Assembly: GCF_003944715.1 (NCBI RefSeq)
Contig: NZ_RWIT01000004.1
Location: 371,918 to 435,917, forward strand
DNA from: Hymenobacter rigui
GTDB taxonomy: Bacteria; Bacteroidota; Bacteroidia; Cytophagales; Hymenobacteraceae
DNA length: 64,000 nt
Direction: 5' to 3'
This document shows, piece by piece, positions 61,174 through 64,000 of this stretch. Position numbers and translations under genes: made by a program. Within the stretch, counting starts at the first letter, position 1; each line of letters opens with the position of its first letter. Under the pieces are notes generated by a model. The model worked only from the letters and a program-made list of their open reading frames with translations, did no database searches and was not told the DNA's origin.

Positions 61174-62523
61174 CTACAAAGGGTAAGCGGCGTGGGCGGC
61201 AGCCGTCAGCCGGCGCAGCATCGTCCGTCCTTCCATTAGCCCCACGCGCAGCGTACCGGCCAGCGACAGAGGGAGCTCTCGTTTGAGCAGAAGATAGCCG
61301 AAGACGAAGCCCGTGAGCATGGTAGGCAGGCTGGCGAAGGCCACTCCGTAGAGGTTGCCACAGAGGCGGATACCCGCCCAGTCGCCCGCCACGTTTACCA
61401 CCACCATCAGCAGCACCTTGTACAGGTTCAGGTGGGGCAGGCCCAGCACGTCCAGGGTAACCCCCGTAAATCGGTCGATGGGGTAAAACAGGGCCAGGGC
61501 CACGGCCATACGCAGCACGTTGGCGGCTTCGGAATCAACGTACTGGCTACCACCCACCAAATACACGGGCACCTCGGCCAGCAGCACCGTACCTAGCACC
61601 AGCGGCAGCAGCAGCCAGGTAAGCAGGCCGGCATTCTGTTGAAACACCAGGGCCAGCAGCGGGCGGTTTTGCTGATTCATGGCCGCCGCCAAGCGCGGAA
61701 TAGCCGTGGCCATAAAGCTGCGCAGCGGAATTTCGATGACTTCCAGAAAGCGCTGGGCGAGGTTGTAGACGGCCAGCGCGGCCGGCCCCAGCAGCAGGTT
61801 GATCAGCACGGTATCGGAGCTGCGTAGCAGGTAGGCCCCGATGTAGCTGCCCACGCTGAATTTGCCGAAGTGCGCCAGCTCCCGCGTAGTGCCGGCCGTA
61901 CGGCACCGAAGCACCCGTAACCCGCTCCAGCCCGCCAGCAACGCCACGGCGCTGGTAACGGCCGCCGCCGCCAGGTGACAGCCCACCACGCTGGCCAGGG
62001 AAAGCCGGCCGCTGAGCATCAGGCCGGCAATGCCGCCGATGAACGTGCCCTGCGTCAGCAGCCGCAGTACCAACAGGCGGCCAAACTGCTGCTCGGCCTG
62101 TTGTCGGCAGCTGGCCATAAAGGAGGGCAGCGTGAGCAGAAAGGTGAGCGGAAACCAGCGCACAAATAACTCCAAGCTGGCAACGTGCGCCAGCGCCGAC
62201 CACCGGGCGGCCAGCGTCAGACCGGCCAGTGCCAGCGTGAGCCCCAGCGCCAGCACCCAGGCCGAGCCCAGGACCTGCTGCTGACGGCCGGGGGTAGCCC
62301 CGGCGTACCCCCTGATCAGGCCCGTGCTCAGGTAGCCCTGCCGAAAGGCTTCGCCGAAACCCGTGAGTGTCAGGAAAAACACCCAGGTCCCGATATCGGC
62401 CGTTGGCAGCCCCCGAAACAGCAGCGACGTCGATACAATCGTCAGCCCCGATACGGTGATGTTGCCGGCCAGCGACAGAAATTGATTGCTGCGCAGGTAG
62501 GGCGCCAGAAACGAAGAACGCAT
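61174..62523 (-). CDS. Oligosaccharide flippase (Wzx/MOP superfamily)
   Basis: 449 residues from the ATG at 62523 (MRSSFLAPYLRSNQFLSLAG), 12 or so membrane helices of a polysaccharide-translocase (LPGWTF_MATE-like) fold: GNITVSGLTIVSTSLLFRGL, DIGTWVFFLTLTGFGEAFRQ, FSVGSYIGAYLLRSSDTVLI, LGPAALAVYNLAQRFLEVIE. It would flip lipid-linked glycan across the inner membrane. A GC palindrome CCCGGGGGG/CCCCCCGGG (62551-62579) separates it from the GT2 gene upstream. Confidence 0.9.
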   Translation of the reverse strand: MRSSFLAPYLRSNQFLSLAGNITVSGLTIVSTSLLFRGLPTADIGTWVFFLTLTGFGEAFRQGYLSTGLIRGYAGATPGRQQQVLGSAWVLALGLTLALAGLTLAARWSALAHVASLELFVRWFPLTFLLTLPSFMASCRQQAEQQFGRLLVLRLLTQGTFIGGIAGLMLSGRLSLASVVGCHLAAAAVTSAVALLAGWSGLRVLRCRTAGTTRELAHFGKFSVGSYIGAYLLRSSDTVLINLLLGPAALAVYNLAQRFLEVIEIPLRSFMATAIPRLAAAMNQQNRPLLALVFQQNAGLLTWLLLPLVLGTVLLAEVPVYLVGGSQYVDSEAANVLRMAVALALFYPIDRFTGVTLDVLGLPHLNLYKVLLMVVVNVAGDWAGIRLCGNLYGVAFASLPTMLTGFVFGYLLLKRELPLSLAGTLRVGLMEGRTMLRRLTAAAHAAYPL

Positions 62524-62589
62524 GAGCAGGAGCAAAGAGAATGAAAGTGGCCCGGGGGGCAGTGCCCCACCCCCCCGGGTTCCGGAGCA

Positions 62590-63759
62590 TCAGGCGGTAG
62601 CCAACGCGGTGCGCTGGGCTTTTTCCCAGGCGGCGGGCTGGGCCCGGCGCACAAAGCGCCAGAAGCCCTGGAAGACGGCCACCTGCATCAGGGTGAAGTA
62701 CAAGGGCACCAGCAGCGGCCCCGCCGCCCGGCCCCGCCCGGCCAGCCCCGCGCCCAGCCCCGCCGCCGCGTAAAAGGCCAGCTGCCCGCCCAGCGCCAGC
62801 GCGTACACGCCCCCCTGCGCCCAGGCCAGCCACCCGCTCAGCGGCAGCAACAGGGCCAGTAGCACCGGCGTCAGGCTCCAGCGCAGCACCCGGTGCGAGG
62901 CGTACAGGAACGTGACCACCGGCTGCCGCCAGGGCCGCAGCAGCAGCCCCGGCAGCCGCGTCATGGCCTGCCAGCCCCCGGCGCAGATGCGCACCTTGCG
63001 CTTCATCTCCTCCGCCAGTGAGCCCGACGGGGCCTCGCTGGCGTACGCCCCCGGCTCGTAGACCACCCGGTAGCCGGCGGCCACGATGCGCATGGACTGC
63101 ACGAAGTCGTCGAGGATGGTGTCGGCCTCCAGCGGGCGGAACAGGGCTGTGCGGAAGCTCACCAGCTCGCCGGCGGCTCCCATCAGGCTGCTGATGGCCG
63201 CGTCGCAGCGCTTGAGCACGGACTCGTAGCGCCAGTACAGGCCCTCGCCCGCCCCGGCCGCGCTGCCGTCGCCCAGCACGCGCTTCTCGCCCGAGACGGC
63301 GCCGACGAGCGGGTCGGCGTAGTGGCGCACGAGCCGGCGCACGGCCTCGGGGTTGAGCAGCGTGTTGCAGTCGGTGAAGACGACGAAGGGCGTGTGCACG
63401 AAGAGCATGGCCCGGTTCTCGGCCAGCGACTTGCCCCCGCGCGCGGGCTGGTGCAGGTGGCGCACCTGTGGGTAGCGCGCCAGCACCCGGGCCGAGTGGT
63501 CGGTGCTGCCGTCGGTGATGACCAGCACCTGCAGGCGCTCGGCCGGGTAGTCCTGCTGCAGGCAGTTGGCGAGCTTGGCCTGGAGGATGTCGGCCTCGTT
63601 GTAGGCGGGCACGATGAGCGTGACGGGGGGGGTGAACGCACGCGGCAGGGCGGGGCGGGGCTGCGGGCGCAGGCGGGCCCAGAGCCAGACGATGAGCCCG
63701 TAGCCCAGGTAGGTGTAGAAGACCACGGCCAGAAACAGCCAGAAAAGCGTCGGTAGCAT
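62590..63759 (-). CDS. Family 2 glycosyltransferase with membrane helices
   Basis: 389 residues. TM1 (LPTLFWLFLAVVFYTYLGYG), a GT2 domain with VTLIVPAYNEADILQAKLAN, LVITDGSTDHSARVLARYPQ, FVVFTDCNTLLNPEAVRRLV (DxN/DxD) and SLMGAAGELVSFRTALF, and three to four C-terminal helices. The layout resembles hyaluronan/cellulose-type membrane GT2 enzymes. First complete gene in this cluster after the acyltransferase end; the gap contains word repeats. Confidence 0.92.
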   Translation of the reverse strand: MLPTLFWLFLAVVFYTYLGYGLIVWLWARLRPQPRPALPRAFTPPVTLIVPAYNEADILQAKLANCLQQDYPAERLQVLVITDGSTDHSARVLARYPQVRHLHQPARGGKSLAENRAMLFVHTPFVVFTDCNTLLNPEAVRRLVRHYADPLVGAVSGEKRVLGDGSAAGAGEGLYWRYESVLKRCDAAISSLMGAAGELVSFRTALFRPLEADTILDDFVQSMRIVAAGYRVVYEPGAYASEAPSGSLAEEMKRKVRICAGGWQAMTRLPGLLLRPWRQPVVTFLYASHRVLRWSLTPVLLALLLPLSGWLAWAQGGVYALALGGQLAFYAAAGLGAGLAGRGRAAGPLLVPLYFTLMQVAVFQGFWRFVRRAQPAAWEKAQRTALATA

Positions 63760-63761
63760 CG

Positions 63762-63879
63762 TTCGTTATCCGTTGTTCGTTAGGCGTTTTTTGTTGGCAG
63801 TTGTTCGTTGGTAGTTGCTGGATGCAGAAGCAGGGACGGTGGTGCTGACAACCAGCAACTAGCAACTGACAACCAGTAA
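63762..63879. repeat. GTTGGCAGTTG-word imperfect palindrome
   Basis: TTGTTGGCAGTTGTTCGTTG and GTAGTTGCTGGATGC (63790-63825) face GACAACCAGCAACTAGCAAC and TGACAACCAGTAACTAC (63847-63886). Tandem GTTG-type units make the arms; pairing is imperfect. It lies between two co-directional genes, and the right arm reaches the acyltransferase stop codon. Confidence 0.75.
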
Positions 63880-64000
63880 CTACTTTACCCGCTCCCACTC
63901 GCCGGTGGCGGGGTCGAGCTGGCGCAGCACCCGGGCCGGGTTACCGCCCACCACGGCGTAGGCCGGCACGTCGCGCGTGACCACGGCCCCGGCCGCCACC
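63880..64000 (-). CDS. Hexapeptide-repeat acyltransferase, C-terminal fragment
   Basis: Only the last 39 residues or so are inside the window: [20 protein letters not shown] then [19 protein letters not shown] and a TAG stop at 63880-63882. The [22 protein letters not shown] wording is the hallmark of left-handed beta-helix acetyltransferases (WbbJ/maltose-O-acetyltransferase class). It begins beyond the right edge and heads the visible glycan operon; O-acetylation of a surface sugar is the likely role. Confidence 0.85.
   Translation of the reverse strand, partial: VAAGAVVTRDVPAYAVVGGNPARVLRQLDPATGEWERVK

Noticed and set aside
61547..63898. 783-codon frame on the same strand as the flippase and GT2 genes
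   Set aside because: Crosses two recognised genes in another frame and consists of Arg/Ala/Gly-rich text; a composition artefact.

Overview
The window looks like chromosomal DNA of a high-GC member of the Bacteroidota, most likely a Hymenobacter-like bacterium (Cytophagales). This is inferred from gliding genes gldA, gldF, gldG and gldC, three large secreted proteins with type IX secretion (T9SS) C-terminal domains, TAnnTTTG-type promoter boxes, few clear Shine-Dalgarno sites and very GC-rich codon use. No rRNA, tRNA, CRISPR array, intact mobile element or plasmid/phage module was seen.

Layout. 1-8.4 kb, minus strand: a heavy-metal RND efflux locus, namely a response regulator, a histidine kinase, an orphan second adaptor, then tolC-adaptor-czcA (czcA is cut by the left edge). 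Two promoters in this locus carry the same four-copy 11-bp direct-repeat array at the same distance from the start codon, which looks like the operator of the local OmpR-type regulator. 8.5-16.4 kb: a TPR protein, etfB-etfA, a DUF151-UVR nuclease-like protein, a YfiT/DinB protein, an MlaF-MlaE lipid ABC transporter, two short-chain dehydrogenases and a GIN-domain lipoprotein. 16.4-22.1 kb: gldA-gldF-gldG, a small membrane protein, dnaN and gldC. 22.2-33.7 kb: an exported protein, dcd, a membrane protein, hemL, a TPR/LpoA-like periplasmic protein, a DUF1361 membrane protein, a dGTPase and an AsmA-like protein. 33.9-45.5 kb: a T9SS-exported heparinase-fold protein, a guanine deaminase, an L,D-transpeptidase-like lipoprotein, a DUF2256 micro-protein, a methyltransferase, a thioesterase, a DinB protein, an M36 metalloprotease and pdhB. 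45.6-51.4 kb: an accessory patch with two small membrane proteins, a broken SbtA bicarbonate-transporter gene fused back-to-back to a TPR-gene remnant, a TetR regulator, an NADP isocitrate dehydrogenase, an exported protein, tsaC/sua5 and a transposase relic. 51.4-58.3 kb: a 1277-residue Gly-rich T9SS protein and a soluble hybrid kinase. 58.4-64 kb, minus strand: a surface-glycan operon (acyltransferase end, GT2, flippase, GT14, DUF4184, glycosyltransferase).

The most striking structural signal is between the genes. Many gaps, including gaps inside operons, are filled by long palindromes. Several have perfect 32-42 bp arms. They are built from short repeated words that are shared within a locus but differ between loci. 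One arm supplies the first codons of gldG. This palindrome system and the 11-bp operator arrays are the two observations most worth following up.
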